A stretch of DNA of 64,000 bases. Origin: Phycisphaerae bacterium (GTDB taxonomy: Bacteria > Planctomycetota > Phycisphaerae > Phycisphaerales > UBA1924). The translations under genes were made by a program, and so were the position numbers. Below are positions 25,093 through 33,300 of the stretch, piece after piece. Where the stretch lies: positions 200,084 through 264,083 of the forward strand of contig JAUILU010000002.1 in the NCBI GenBank assembly GCA_030432905.1. The letters are read 5' to 3'. Position 1 is the stretch's first letter. The number at the start of each line of letters is the position of its first letter. A model generated the notes under the pieces. It saw nothing but the letters and a program-made list of their open reading frames with translations, had not been told where the DNA came from and searched no databases.

Positions 25093-26525
25093 CTGGCGGG
25101 CTGGTCGTTTGTTTCTTGGTTGTAGTCTTGGCCGTACGAGGCGTACTGCGGGTCGTAGACGTCGTGCCCGTGGTGGTCTTCGAGGTATTCGAATTCCTCT
25201 TCGGATTCGTCGAAGTCTTCGGCCGAGATGAAGCCGATGAGTTTGAGTGCGTAGGCGACAACGATGAGCATGACGAACGCGCCGACAACGCCGACGGTGA
25301 ACTCGAACGCGAAGTTGGGGACTTCTCCTCGCGGGATGCCGAGCAGGTTGCCGAGCGAGGCGCCGATGGGCAGGACGACAAAGGGCTGGGTCGGGGCGCG
25401 CATGACGACGGCGTCGAAGTATCTGAGGAAGAGCCCGAAGATGACCGCGTAGAGGATGAGCACCGGGTAGCCACCCTCTGAGCCCGCGTGCCCGAGCATG
25501 CCCGGCCCGATGGTGTAGCCGGTGGGCATGCCTGTGACGCCCGCGTCGCGCCAGGCGATCTCGGCGAGCGCGTTGGGTTTGTTTGGATAGATCGCGCGCG
25601 GGATCGGCAGCTCGAAGTAGTAGCGGATGGTGTGCAGCGGGCGGTACTCGTATGACTCGGGGTACATCTCCATCAGGTGCATGGACCACGCGGCGCATTC
25701 CTGACCAGAGAGCAGGTCCTGCATGCCCTTGTAGGTACTGCCGCCGGCGACGCGAGTGAGTGTTGCCAGTGGGCTGGCCGATTCTCGGATTTCCTGGCCA
25801 CGCACAGCGGTGAACTTGGCGACGAGCACGACGGGGATGATGCTGATGAGGACGGCTTGGACGACCACTTTCGTTGGCGGCAAGCCGCGCCACTTGGCGT
25901 AGTAGGTGCCCCACACGAGACAGCAGGAGATGGCGACGATGGGGCGTCGGCCGAAGATGCCGAACGTACCGATCGCGATGGCGAGGATGAGCACGGTGAA
26001 CATCACGAACGCGGCCGCCGGGTTGAGCGGTCGCTTGACCCAGATCCACGCGCCCATGCCCGCGGCTACCGCTGCGATCGACGTGCCGACGTGGGTAGTG
26101 ATGACCGCGACGTATGGGATGTTGACGCTGAAGCGCATGAGCGCGGCGACACCGAGCAGTGTGAACGCGAACGTCCAGAGAACCGGCTCGCGCGTTCTGC
26201 CTTTGATGATGGGTGTCCACTGCGCGAGCTTCTTGACGCCGAAGCCCCATCTGTAGAACGCCAGGAAGACGACCTCGAATGTGATGATCCAGATCAGGAA
26301 CTGTGCCGCGATGGCGTCTTTCTGTCCGAGCGTGAGTTCGGTGGTGAAGCTGTTGGGATCGGTCAGCGAGATGATGCCGCTGGTGACCTGGTAGATGGTG
26401 AAGCCGAGGAGGAAGAAGTTTCTGATGTTGAGGAGGTCGCCTGTTCCTCTGAGGTAGGGCACGAGGATAATCGCCACGTTGAAGGCGACGACTATCCATA
26501 ACCCAAACACGGCGATCTGAACCAC
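25089..26525 (-). CDS. O-antigen/exopolysaccharide polymerase-like membrane protein (Wzy-type)
   Basis: The 478-residue product has about ten transmembrane segments and a large loop in the second half (about 235-330) containing RPLHTIRYYFELPIPRAIYPNKP, the usual layout of Wzy and related polymerases. An acidic cytoplasmic tail (EDFDESEEEFEYLEDHHGHD) follows the last helix. Wzy enzymes join lipid-linked repeat units at the periplasmic face of the inner membrane. Sequence varies greatly in this family, so the call rests on topology, the loop motif and the context of glycosyltransferases and a flippase (61024). It is divergent from the gene at 26638. Confidence 0.7.
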   Translation of the reverse strand: MVQIAVFGLWIVVAFNVAIILVPYLRGTGDLLNIRNFFLLGFTIYQVTSGIISLTDPNSFTTELTLGQKDAIAAQFLIWIITFEVVFLAFYRWGFGVKKLAQWTPIIKGRTREPVLWTFAFTLLGVAALMRFSVNIPYVAVITTHVGTSIAAVAAGMGAWIWVKRPLNPAAAFVMFTVLILAIAIGTFGIFGRRPIVAISCCLVWGTYYAKWRGLPPTKVVVQAVLISIIPVVLVAKFTAVRGQEIRESASPLATLTRVAGGSTYKGMQDLLSGQECAAWSMHLMEMYPESYEYRPLHTIRYYFELPIPRAIYPNKPNALAEIAWRDAGVTGMPTGYTIGPGMLGHAGSEGGYPVLILYAVIFGLFLRYFDAVVMRAPTQPFVVLPIGASLGNLLGIPRGEVPNFAFEFTVGVVGAFVMLIVVAYALKLIGFISAEDFDESEEEFEYLEDHHGHDVYDPQYASYGQDYNQETNDQPAS

Positions 26526-26637
26526 GGGATCTCCTCGGCCACGATCCGCGCGGCGGTTTCTATCGGATCATACGAAGCAGAGCGATGCGTGTTCAACGCC
26601 CCGTTCACTGGTCTGATCGGCTACGCTTGCGGCGGCC

Positions 26638-27801
26638 ATGAGCGGATCTGAGGCGCCAATCCGAGTTCTGATGCAGCAGCCGGCGTTGCCCGCGTTCCGG
26701 GTGCCCTTCTTCAAGGCCCTGGCCGCCAAGAGCGACATCGACTTCCTGCTGCTCTACGCCGACGGCGACGTCCCGACGGTCCCCGCGGACGGGTTTGACG
26801 CCGAGTGCCGGGTTATCGGAGGTGTCGCAAACAGGCTTTTCTGGGATTCGGCGCACCTCAAGCGGCTCAAGGAAGGCAACTGGGACGTCCACATCCTGAC
26901 GTGGAACACGAGGTATCTGTCGCTGATCCCGACGATCCGGCGGGGCAAGAAGGCCGGCGCCGGGATGATTTGCTGGGGGCACGGCTACTCGAAGAGCGAG
27001 GGGCGGTTCCGATCCTGGCTTCGGTTCAAGACGGCGCAGATGGCCGACGCGATCGTGCTGTACTCGGTTTCGGTCGCCGAGTCGTATGTGAAGCGTGGGA
27101 TCCCGCGCGAGAAGATCTTTGTCGCGCTCAACAGCCTCGATCCGAGGCCGATCCAAGAGGCGCGTACCGCTGTGCTTGCCGAGCCCGAGAAGCAGGCGGC
27201 GTTCCGCAAGGAGCACAGCCTTACGGGCCCGGTGCTTCTGTATGTGTCGCGCCTGTACCCGGAGAACCGGGTCGAGATGCTGATGCAGTCAACAAAGGAC
27301 CTTCTCGCGGAGTTCCCGGATCTGAAGACAGTCGTCATCGGCGTCGGGCCCGGCACCGAAGCGGTCGAGGCGAAGGTGAAGGAACTGGGCATCGAGGACC
27401 ACGTGATCTTCACGGGCGCGGTGTACGGCGAAGAGAACGTGGCGCCGTGGTTCGCGGCTGCCGACGCGTTCTGCTACCCGCAGAACATCGGGCTGAGCAT
27501 CCTGCACGCGATGAACCACGCGCTGCCCGTGGTGACGAGCGACAAAATCGAGGCGCAGAACCCGGAGATCGAGGCGCTCCGCGACGGCGAGAACGGGCTG
27601 CTCTACCGCGACGGCGACAACGACGACATGACCGCGAAGCTGAGGGTGCTGTTGACGGACAAAGAACTGCACAGCAGGCTGAGCGCCGAGGCGCACCGCA
27701 CGGCGACCGAGGACTACAGCACCGACACGATGGCGGACGGGATGGCCGAGGCGGTCCGGTACGCAAGCGGCGTGGCTCAGCGCCGGCGCGCGTCGTCGTA
27801 G
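26638..27801 (+). CDS. GT-B fold glycosyltransferase (family 4/1-like)
   Basis: The 387-residue product shows a GT-B layout. The N-terminal half has VLMQQPALPAFRVPFFKAL; the C-terminal half has LLYVSRLYPENRVEMLM, VVIGVGPGTEAVEAKVKELGI and VAPWFAAADAFCYPQNIGLSILHAMNHALPV, corresponding to the nucleotide-sugar binding region. The usual ExxxxxE near the end is altered (QNIGLSIL in place of EGFGLVxLE), so donor and activity are uncertain. It would act in the cytoplasm on the growing repeat unit. Its last 25 bases overlap the convergent glycosyltransferase gene at 27777. Confidence 0.8.
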   Translation: MSGSEAPIRVLMQQPALPAFRVPFFKALAAKSDIDFLLLYADGDVPTVPADGFDAECRVIGGVANRLFWDSAHLKRLKEGNWDVHILTWNTRYLSLIPTIRRGKKAGAGMICWGHGYSKSEGRFRSWLRFKTAQMADAIVLYSVSVAESYVKRGIPREKIFVALNSLDPRPIQEARTAVLAEPEKQAAFRKEHSLTGPVLLYVSRLYPENRVEMLMQSTKDLLAEFPDLKTVVIGVGPGTEAVEAKVKELGIEDHVIFTGAVYGEENVAPWFAAADAFCYPQNIGLSILHAMNHALPVVTSDKIEAQNPEIEALRDGENGLLYRDGDNDDMTAKLRVLLTDKELHSRLSAEAHRTATEDYSTDTMADGMAEAVRYASGVAQRRRASS

Positions 27802-28940
27802 AGCTCTTCGTATCTCTTGACAACCGCGTCCGGGTTGAGCGTGCGCAGCACCCACTCGCGGCCGATCTCGCCCATGTGATGAGCTTTGGCCTTGTCGTCG
27901 AGCAGATTCTGGATCGTGTCGGCGAAGACGTCGGCGGATTGCTCGACGATGAGCGACGAGCCGGACTCTTCTAGCTCGGGCCAGATGTCAACGAACTTGG
28001 TCGTGATGGCGGGCGTGTTGCACGCGAGCGCCTCGACGAGAACGAACCCGAAGTTCTCCTGGCTGGTCGGGAGCGCGAAGATGTCGGCTGCTTCAAAGAG
28101 GCTGACTTTCTCTGTGCCGCGGACCATGCCGAGGAGCCGGACCGAGCTTTGCAGGCCGAGCCGGTCGATCTGTTCGCGGAGCTGCTGTTCGTATTCGTCG
28201 TCGCCCGTGCCCGCGATGAGGAACTGCGCGTCTGTGCCTCGGTCTTTGAGCGTTTTTGCTGCATCGATGAGCAGGTGCACGCCCTTCTTGACATGGATCC
28301 GGCTCAGGAAGAGCACAACGGGCTTGGTCGGATCGATGTCGAACGCGTTGTGCGCGAGCTCTTTGCCGGGGAGCGTGGTGTAGGGCTCGATGTCGAAGAG
28401 CAGCGGGACGACGACGCCGTTGCCCTTTGGGTACCACTTTCTGGATTGGTCGAGTTCGGCCTGGGCGGTGCAGTGGACCGCGTGCGCGTTCTCGAGAAGC
28501 TTGCGTGCGGCGAGCGCGAGGTAGAGTTTCTTTTTGAGCGTGCGCTGCTCCATGGACCAGTCGTCGAGCATGCCGTGGATACTGACGATGTAGGGCGTGC
28601 CGAGCTTGGTGCAGAGCTTGGCGATTGAGGCGTTGGTGAGTTCCCAGGGCGTGTGCATGTGGACGACATCGCACGATCCGACGGTGCGCGAGAGCGTTGA
28701 CTCGGCGTTCTTCGAGAGCTTGCCGAACCGCGAGGGCGGCGGGATCTCGATGACGCGCGGCACGCCCGGCTTGCCGGGGGCCCAGTCGTCCGGGGCGTCG
28801 GTCTTGTCCCATGTGGCGACGATGACGTCGTGGCCCGCTTTGGCTTGTGCGGTTGCCATGTCGAGGATGGCGCGGACGACGCCTCCGAGCTCGAGGCGGA
28901 TGGGTCCGGAGAAGTGCGCGACTTTCAGCGGTGTGTTCAT
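27777..28940 (-). CDS. Glycosyltransferase family 4 protein
   Basis: The 387-residue GT-B enzyme begins LKVAHFSGPIRLELGGVVRAILDMA. Near the middle it has VVLFLSRIHVKKGVHLLIDA and FLIAGTGDDEYEQQL. The nucleotide-binding EX7E-like element is QENFGFVLVEALACNTP, in the normal position. Sugar donor and acceptor are unknown. It is the last of five genes (33256 down to 27777) in which each stop and start overlap by four bases, so it is expected to be translated with the sulfotransferase and acyltransferases before it. Confidence 0.88.
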   Translation of the reverse strand: MNTPLKVAHFSGPIRLELGGVVRAILDMATAQAKAGHDVIVATWDKTDAPDDWAPGKPGVPRVIEIPPPSRFGKLSKNAESTLSRTVGSCDVVHMHTPWELTNASIAKLCTKLGTPYIVSIHGMLDDWSMEQRTLKKKLYLALAARKLLENAHAVHCTAQAELDQSRKWYPKGNGVVVPLLFDIEPYTTLPGKELAHNAFDIDPTKPVVLFLSRIHVKKGVHLLIDAAKTLKDRGTDAQFLIAGTGDDEYEQQLREQIDRLGLQSSVRLLGMVRGTEKVSLFEAADIFALPTSQENFGFVLVEALACNTPAITTKFVDIWPELEESGSSLIVEQSADVFADTIQNLLDDKAKAHHMGEIGREWVLRTLNPDAVVKRYEELYDDARRR

Positions 28941-29788
28941 GGTTGTGCTCCGCTAGGGGCCGCGTCGATCCAGTCGCGGTTGGGTTCGTAGCCGAGGTCG
29001 ATGAGGAGCTGGCCCGCGGCTTCGTCGAAGAACTCGCGGTCTTGCTTGGTGAAGGCTTCGTGCCACTTCTTTGGTTTCTTGACACCCTTTGGCCGGCCCG
29101 GGATGGTCGTTGAGTTTGTGTTGCCGACGAGTCGGCGGAGTCGGCCTTCGAGGATTGTCTTGGTCGCCGGGGGCAGCAGGGGCTCGCGCATGGTTGGGGT
29201 CATGCCGAGGAATTCGCCGATCTCGCCCAGCGCGCCGGCGGTGTCCTTGACGACGCGGTCGAACCGGACCGTCAGGCAGTCTTTGACGGCTTGCCACGCG
29301 CGGACGTGGTGATTCCAGTACGCGGGCCGGGACATGCCCTCGTATTGGGTGCGCATGTAGTCGCTCAGCGGGATGTCGGCCTTCGGGTTCCACTCGCGCT
29401 CAAAGAGTTGGAGCGAGGGCATCACGCTCCGGCCGTCGCGGACAACGCAGAGTGTCTGTGCGCGGTCGAAGATCGTTTCGACGATCGGCCGGAACTCTTT
29501 CTTGGCGAGCGAGGCGTTGGGCAGCGCATGGGTTTTGATGATGGGCCTCGGGTTGCGCGCGAGCAGCCGGAGTGCATCGTCAACACTCATCGGGTTGTGG
29601 TGTTTCTCGCGGAAGCTGTCGATGTCGATGTAGAGGTGGTGGAGTGATTCGAAGAGCTTGAGCTTCGGATTGGTGTCCGGGAAGTGTCGGCGGAGCAGGT
29701 CGATGGTCAGGTGCGTGCCCGAGCGCTGGTGGCTTGCGATGATGATCGGCCTGCCGATGGCGTCGAGTTGTTGGGCGGAGAGACTCAC
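28937..29788 (-). CDS. Sulfotransferase family protein
   Basis: The 283-residue product starts at a GTG that overlaps the previous stop (GTGA). The PAPS-binding loop is SHQRSGTHL (19-27). The 3'-phosphate site region is VVRDGRSVMPSL, and the end has KWHEAFTKQDREFFDEAAG, all typical of sulfotransferase domains. It would transfer sulfate from PAPS, probably to a sugar hydroxyl of the polysaccharide made here, since it sits between an acyltransferase and a glycosyltransferase in one operon. The acceptor is inferred. A much longer ORF extends upstream but runs through the neighbouring gene. Confidence 0.85.
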   Translation of the reverse strand: MSLSAQQLDAIGRPIIIASHQRSGTHLTIDLLRRHFPDTNPKLKLFESLHHLYIDIDSFREKHHNPMSVDDALRLLARNPRPIIKTHALPNASLAKKEFRPIVETIFDRAQTLCVVRDGRSVMPSLQLFEREWNPKADIPLSDYMRTQYEGMSRPAYWNHHVRAWQAVKDCLTVRFDRVVKDTAGALGEIGEFLGMTPTMREPLLPPATKTILEGRLRRLVGNTNSTTIPGRPKGVKKPKKWHEAFTKQDREFFDEAAGQLLIDLGYEPNRDWIDAAPSGAQP

Positions 29789-30435
29789 GGCTTGTCGCTC
29801 ATGGTGGTCGGCATGGGCGGGAGCTTCGGTCGTTCGCCGAGGGCCTTTGCGGTGTCGCCGCCGTAGATGGTCCACTCTTTGAGGTCTTTGTAGGCTGAGG
29901 CGCGCGAGCCGAGGATGGCGCCCTCGCCGATGTCGATGCCCGGCCCGACGAACGCGTCGGCTGCGATCCACGCGTCGTCGCCGATGGTGATGCCGGGTGT
30001 GACGAGCTGCATGTCCTTGCGCGTGAAGTCGTGCGAAGCGGCGCAGAGGTGCGAGTACTGGCTGATGGTGCAGCGTGCGCCGATCGAGACCGGACCGAGG
30101 CAGAAGAGGATGGCGTGGTCGCCGACGGCGGTGTTGGCGCCGACGGTGAGCTTCCAGGGGTGCGTGATTTTGACGGTGGGGCGGATGCGCGCGGTCGGGT
30201 GGATGTGCGCGCCGAAGATGTTGAGGATGCGGTTGCGGATGCCGTACCAGTTGTGGAACGTGATGCGGAAGAGCGGCTGGCCGAAGAGTTCCCAGAGTGT
30301 TTCGGTGAGCCGTTGCCTTGGGGTTCTGCCGTGGACGAGTGAGACGGCGTGCCTCGGGTTCGTTGTGCCGAGTGTGACGTGTCCGGTTTCGTTTGTTGCC
30401 GGGCTTGCCGCGTGTTGTGCGGGTTCCTGGGTCAT
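29785..30435 (-). CDS. WcaF-type hexapeptide-repeat acyltransferase
   Basis: The 216-residue product has a short N-terminal lead, then GQPLFRITFHNWYGIRNRIL and left-handed beta-helix hexapeptide repeats (IHPTARIRPTVKI, VSIGARCTISQYSHLCAAS, ITIGDDAWIAADAFVGPG). The His in AASHD is the likely catalytic base. WcaF-like enzymes add an acetyl group to a sugar of colanic-acid-like polymers. It is strikingly similar to the C-terminal third of the adjacent gene product (30432-31991), so one arose from the other. Stop and start overlap both neighbours by four bases. Confidence 0.88.
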   Translation of the reverse strand: MTQEPAQHAASPATNETGHVTLGTTNPRHAVSLVHGRTPRQRLTETLWELFGQPLFRITFHNWYGIRNRILNIFGAHIHPTARIRPTVKITHPWKLTVGANTAVGDHAILFCLGPVSIGARCTISQYSHLCAASHDFTRKDMQLVTPGITIGDDAWIAADAFVGPGIDIGEGAILGSRASAYKDLKEWTIYGGDTAKALGERPKLPPMPTTMSDKP

Positions 30436-31991
30436 GCGAGGTCAACCAGCTCGCGTGCTTTGATGGCGCGTGCGGGGTTGCCGACGTAGACCTGCTCTGG
30501 TTCGAGGTCCTTGTACGCGCTCGAGCGTGCGCCGAGGACGGAGAGGCGCCCGACGGTGACGTTCGGCCCGACGTATGCATCAGCGCCGATCCATGCGTCG
30601 GCGCCGATCTCAACCGGGTCGCGGATGAGCGGGAAGCTCCGGTCGGTGTGGTCGTGCGTTCCGGCGCAGAGGTGGGCGTACTGGCTGATGATGCAGCGCT
30701 CGCCGATGGTGATGGTGCCGAGCGAGTAGAGGATGGCCTTGTCGCCGACGGTCACGCCGTCGTGGATGTCGAGGTTCCAGGGGATCTCGACTTTCACGGA
30801 TGGCCTGATGTGGACGTCTTTGCCGATCTTGGCGCCGAAGAGCCTGAGGATCTGGTTCCGGATGCCGTACCAGTTGTGGAAGGTGAGGCTGAAGATTGGC
30901 TGGCCGACGAGCATCCAGATCGCGCGGATGACTTTCTCTTTGAAGGTCCACGGGCTGGCTTCGGGGAGGAGCTGGCCCTCTTCGCCCTTTGGCGCGGTTG
31001 GCGGGGCGGTGCGCTTGCGCTTGGTGATGGGCTTGCGCATGAGCGTCTGGTCGCCGGGGTCGAAGGCGCTGCTCGCCGAGGGCGGCGCGGTGTCGGCCTC
31101 GAAGTTGTCGGCGTGCAGGCGTTTGCTCTCTTTGAGCATGCGCAGCTTGAGCACGGTCATGCGTTCGTAGTGCGCCAGCAGCGATGCGTAGGTTCGCCCC
31201 GCTTTGCCTTCGAGGATGCCGCCTTGGACAAACATCGAGACAAACCAGCGCAAGAGCGGCCTCGCGGGGAGCCGGTTGACGAGCTGCTTCCACTCGCGGC
31301 GTCGCTCGACGGGCGGGCCCTTGAACAGCTGCGAGAACTTCAGGGGCTGACCCGCGTCGTGGACGGCCTGGAGCGCTTCGAGCGATGAGTAGCGGTTGTG
31401 CTTCTCGATCCAGTCGAAGAGGCCCTTGGAGAAAAGGAAGTGGAGGTAGGGCTGCTTGAGTGTGCCGATCTTCTTGCCGACTTCTTCGCGCTGGCCGTGG
31501 CCGTGGTCAATGAAGCGCATGCGGGCCTTGTGGAAGAGGCGCATCTGGTAGGTCGGGTATCCGCCCGAGCGCCGGAGCCAGCGGTCCATGAGCATGAGCT
31601 TGTGCGGGACAAAGAAGCCCGCTTCGTCGGGGCCTGCTTTGATGAGCGCATCGAGCTCGCGGATGAGCGCGGGCGTGAAGCGTTCGTCGGCGTCGAGGTG
31701 GAAGACCCAGTCGTGCTTGAGCGGGATGTTGTCGATCGCCCAGTTGCGCTGCTTGCCGAAGCTCTCGAACGGGTTGGTGTGGACCGAGGCGCCGTGCTCT
31801 TTGGCGATCTCTTGTGTCCGGTCGGTCGAGCCGGAGTCGAGGACGTGGACGTCGTCGGACCAGGCGCAGGACTCGAGGCACTCGGCGATGTTGATCTCTT
31901 CGTTGAGCGTGAGGATGACGACGGAGATGCTTGGGGTTGGCGAGCCGTCGCCGGGTCGGCACTGCTCGTGTGTGCGGGGGATGCTGCTCAC
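30432..31991 (-). CDS. Fusion of family 2 glycosyltransferase and WcaF-type acyltransferase
   Basis: The 519-residue product starts at a GTG. Residues about 20-270 form a GT-A family 2 glycosyltransferase: SVVILTLNEEINIAECL, VLDSGSTDRTQEIA and HLDADERFTP (DxD). This resembles WaaE/KdtX-like enzymes. A linker rich in Pro, Lys and Ala (about 295-345) leads to a WcaF-type acyltransferase: GQPIFSLTFHNWYGIRNQIL, then hexapeptide repeats and CAGTHDH with the catalytic His. One polypeptide may add a sugar and acylate it. The C-terminal part is a paralogue of the next gene. Starts and stops overlap both neighbours (GTGA, ATGA). Confidence 0.88.
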   Translation of the reverse strand: MSSIPRTHEQCRPGDGSPTPSISVVILTLNEEINIAECLESCAWSDDVHVLDSGSTDRTQEIAKEHGASVHTNPFESFGKQRNWAIDNIPLKHDWVFHLDADERFTPALIRELDALIKAGPDEAGFFVPHKLMLMDRWLRRSGGYPTYQMRLFHKARMRFIDHGHGQREEVGKKIGTLKQPYLHFLFSKGLFDWIEKHNRYSSLEALQAVHDAGQPLKFSQLFKGPPVERRREWKQLVNRLPARPLLRWFVSMFVQGGILEGKAGRTYASLLAHYERMTVLKLRMLKESKRLHADNFEADTAPPSASSAFDPGDQTLMRKPITKRKRTAPPTAPKGEEGQLLPEASPWTFKEKVIRAIWMLVGQPIFSLTFHNWYGIRNQILRLFGAKIGKDVHIRPSVKVEIPWNLDIHDGVTVGDKAILYSLGTITIGERCIISQYAHLCAGTHDHTDRSFPLIRDPVEIGADAWIGADAYVGPNVTVGRLSVLGARSSAYKDLEPEQVYVGNPARAIKARELVDLA

Positions 31992-33256
31992 GCGTGATCC
32001 CCTTGGCTTGCGCGCTGGCCGGTGACGCGTTCGAGCAGGTCGTCGAAGGCGGCGTGGGTGGCCTTGTCGTTGTACGCCTCGTCGAAGGCGGTGCGCGCTG
32101 CGGTCTGCATGATGTTGAAACGCTGCTCGTTGCTCGCGAGTTCGCGCACAGCCTCGGCTAAGCCCTCGGCGTCACCGATTGTGAGCGTGATGCCGCAGTC
32201 GAAGCGCTCGATCGCGTCGTCTACGTTGCTGGCCTTTGGCCCGACGTAGAGGATGGGCAGTCGCATCGCAAGGTTCGAGTGGAGCTTGGACGGGCTCATG
32301 ACGCCCAGCATGTTGTCGCGGAGCGTGATGAGCGAGCAGCTGACGGACGACATGACCGAGGGGGTCTCGGCCTTGGGGACGTAGCCTTGGACGATGACGT
32401 TCTTGAGGCCGCGCTCTTTGGCGTCTTCCGCGGTCGGGTCCTTGCGTTTGCCGCCACCGATAAAGAGAAAGACGATGCGGTCGTCGTCTTGGAGAAGTTC
32501 GGCGGCGTCGAGCACGGTGTCGAATTCGTGGCCCACGCCCATGTTTCCGAGGTAGAGGATGACGAACTTGCCCGCGATGCCGTGGCGCTCGATGCCTTCC
32601 CAGGGTTCGTGCTCTGCGTCTTTCGGGAAGAAGTCGGCGTCCTCCCAGTTTGGGATGATGGTCGTCGGGAGCGACTTGCGTTTGTCGAGCTTGGCCGGGT
32701 CGTACCGGCCCATGAGCAGGTCGATCATCGCGGTGTCGAGGCCGACGAGGTGGTCGAGGCGTTTGAACATGGCGCGGTTGACGAACTGCAGGAGCCGGCT
32801 CATGAAGCCGTCGGTCTTGATCATGTCCGCGCGTTCGGGCGCTTCGGGGTAGCAGTCCATGTTCCAGAGGATGACCTTGGTCTTGCGGTGGAACATCTTG
32901 TGCAGGACCGCGGCCCAGCCGACGAACGGGGGCGTGGTGAGCGTGATGATCACGTCCTGCTTCTGCATGAAGAGCGCGGTGAAGAAGGTGCCGAGGTAGA
33001 AGAAGAAGTAGTCGGCGAGGCGTTTGACTATGCTGGCCTTGCCGAGCCTCGGTGTCCAGATACGGCGCACGTCAACCGAAGAGGCGCGGTGCTCGGCGCC
33101 GTCTTTCTTCTCTGCGTCCTTGGAATAGCCGCCGCGGCTGGTGATGACGGTGACGTCGTGCCCGCTAGCCGCGAAATGTTCGGCGAGCGAGGCCGAGAGG
33201 TGCGCCGTCGGAGAGATGTCGGGCGTGTAGAACTGGTTGATGATCGTCAGTCGCAC
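31988..33256 (-). CDS. WcaI-like family 4 glycosyltransferase
   Basis: The 422-residue GT-B enzyme begins MRLTIINQFYTPDISPTAHL and contains VTVITSRGGYS, LTTPPFVGWAAVLHKM and VILWNMDCYPEAP, the pattern of WcaI-like glycosyltransferases. The C-terminal half has FVILYLGNMGVGHEFDTVLDAAELL and SVSCSLITLRDNMLGVMSPSKLHSN. WcaI is thought to transfer fucose in colanic acid synthesis (family knowledge), which fits the GDP-fucose genes here, but the donor is not proven. It is the first gene of a five-gene overlapping operon. Confidence 0.85.
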   Translation of the reverse strand: MRLTIINQFYTPDISPTAHLSASLAEHFAASGHDVTVITSRGGYSKDAEKKDGAEHRASSVDVRRIWTPRLGKASIVKRLADYFFFYLGTFFTALFMQKQDVIITLTTPPFVGWAAVLHKMFHRKTKVILWNMDCYPEAPERADMIKTDGFMSRLLQFVNRAMFKRLDHLVGLDTAMIDLLMGRYDPAKLDKRKSLPTTIIPNWEDADFFPKDAEHEPWEGIERHGIAGKFVILYLGNMGVGHEFDTVLDAAELLQDDDRIVFLFIGGGKRKDPTAEDAKERGLKNVIVQGYVPKAETPSVMSSVSCSLITLRDNMLGVMSPSKLHSNLAMRLPILYVGPKASNVDDAIERFDCGITLTIGDAEGLAEAVRELASNEQRFNIMQTAARTAFDEAYNDKATHAAFDDLLERVTGQRASQGDHA

Positions 33257-33300
33257 GTTGCGGCTTCTCCGTCGGTTCTTCGCGCCACAGAGTAACCGGC

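Noticed and set aside
26638..27801. Frameshift at the 25-base tail overlap of the two convergent glycosyltransferase genes
   Set aside because: Both products keep a normal C-terminal region for the family and similar length (387 residues each), so the overlap is likely real.
28937..30613. One long ORF of 558 codons covering the sulfotransferase and the region upstream
   Set aside because: Its first half is an out-of-frame reading of the acyltransferase gene; the GTG at 29788 with a GTGA overlap is the sensible start.
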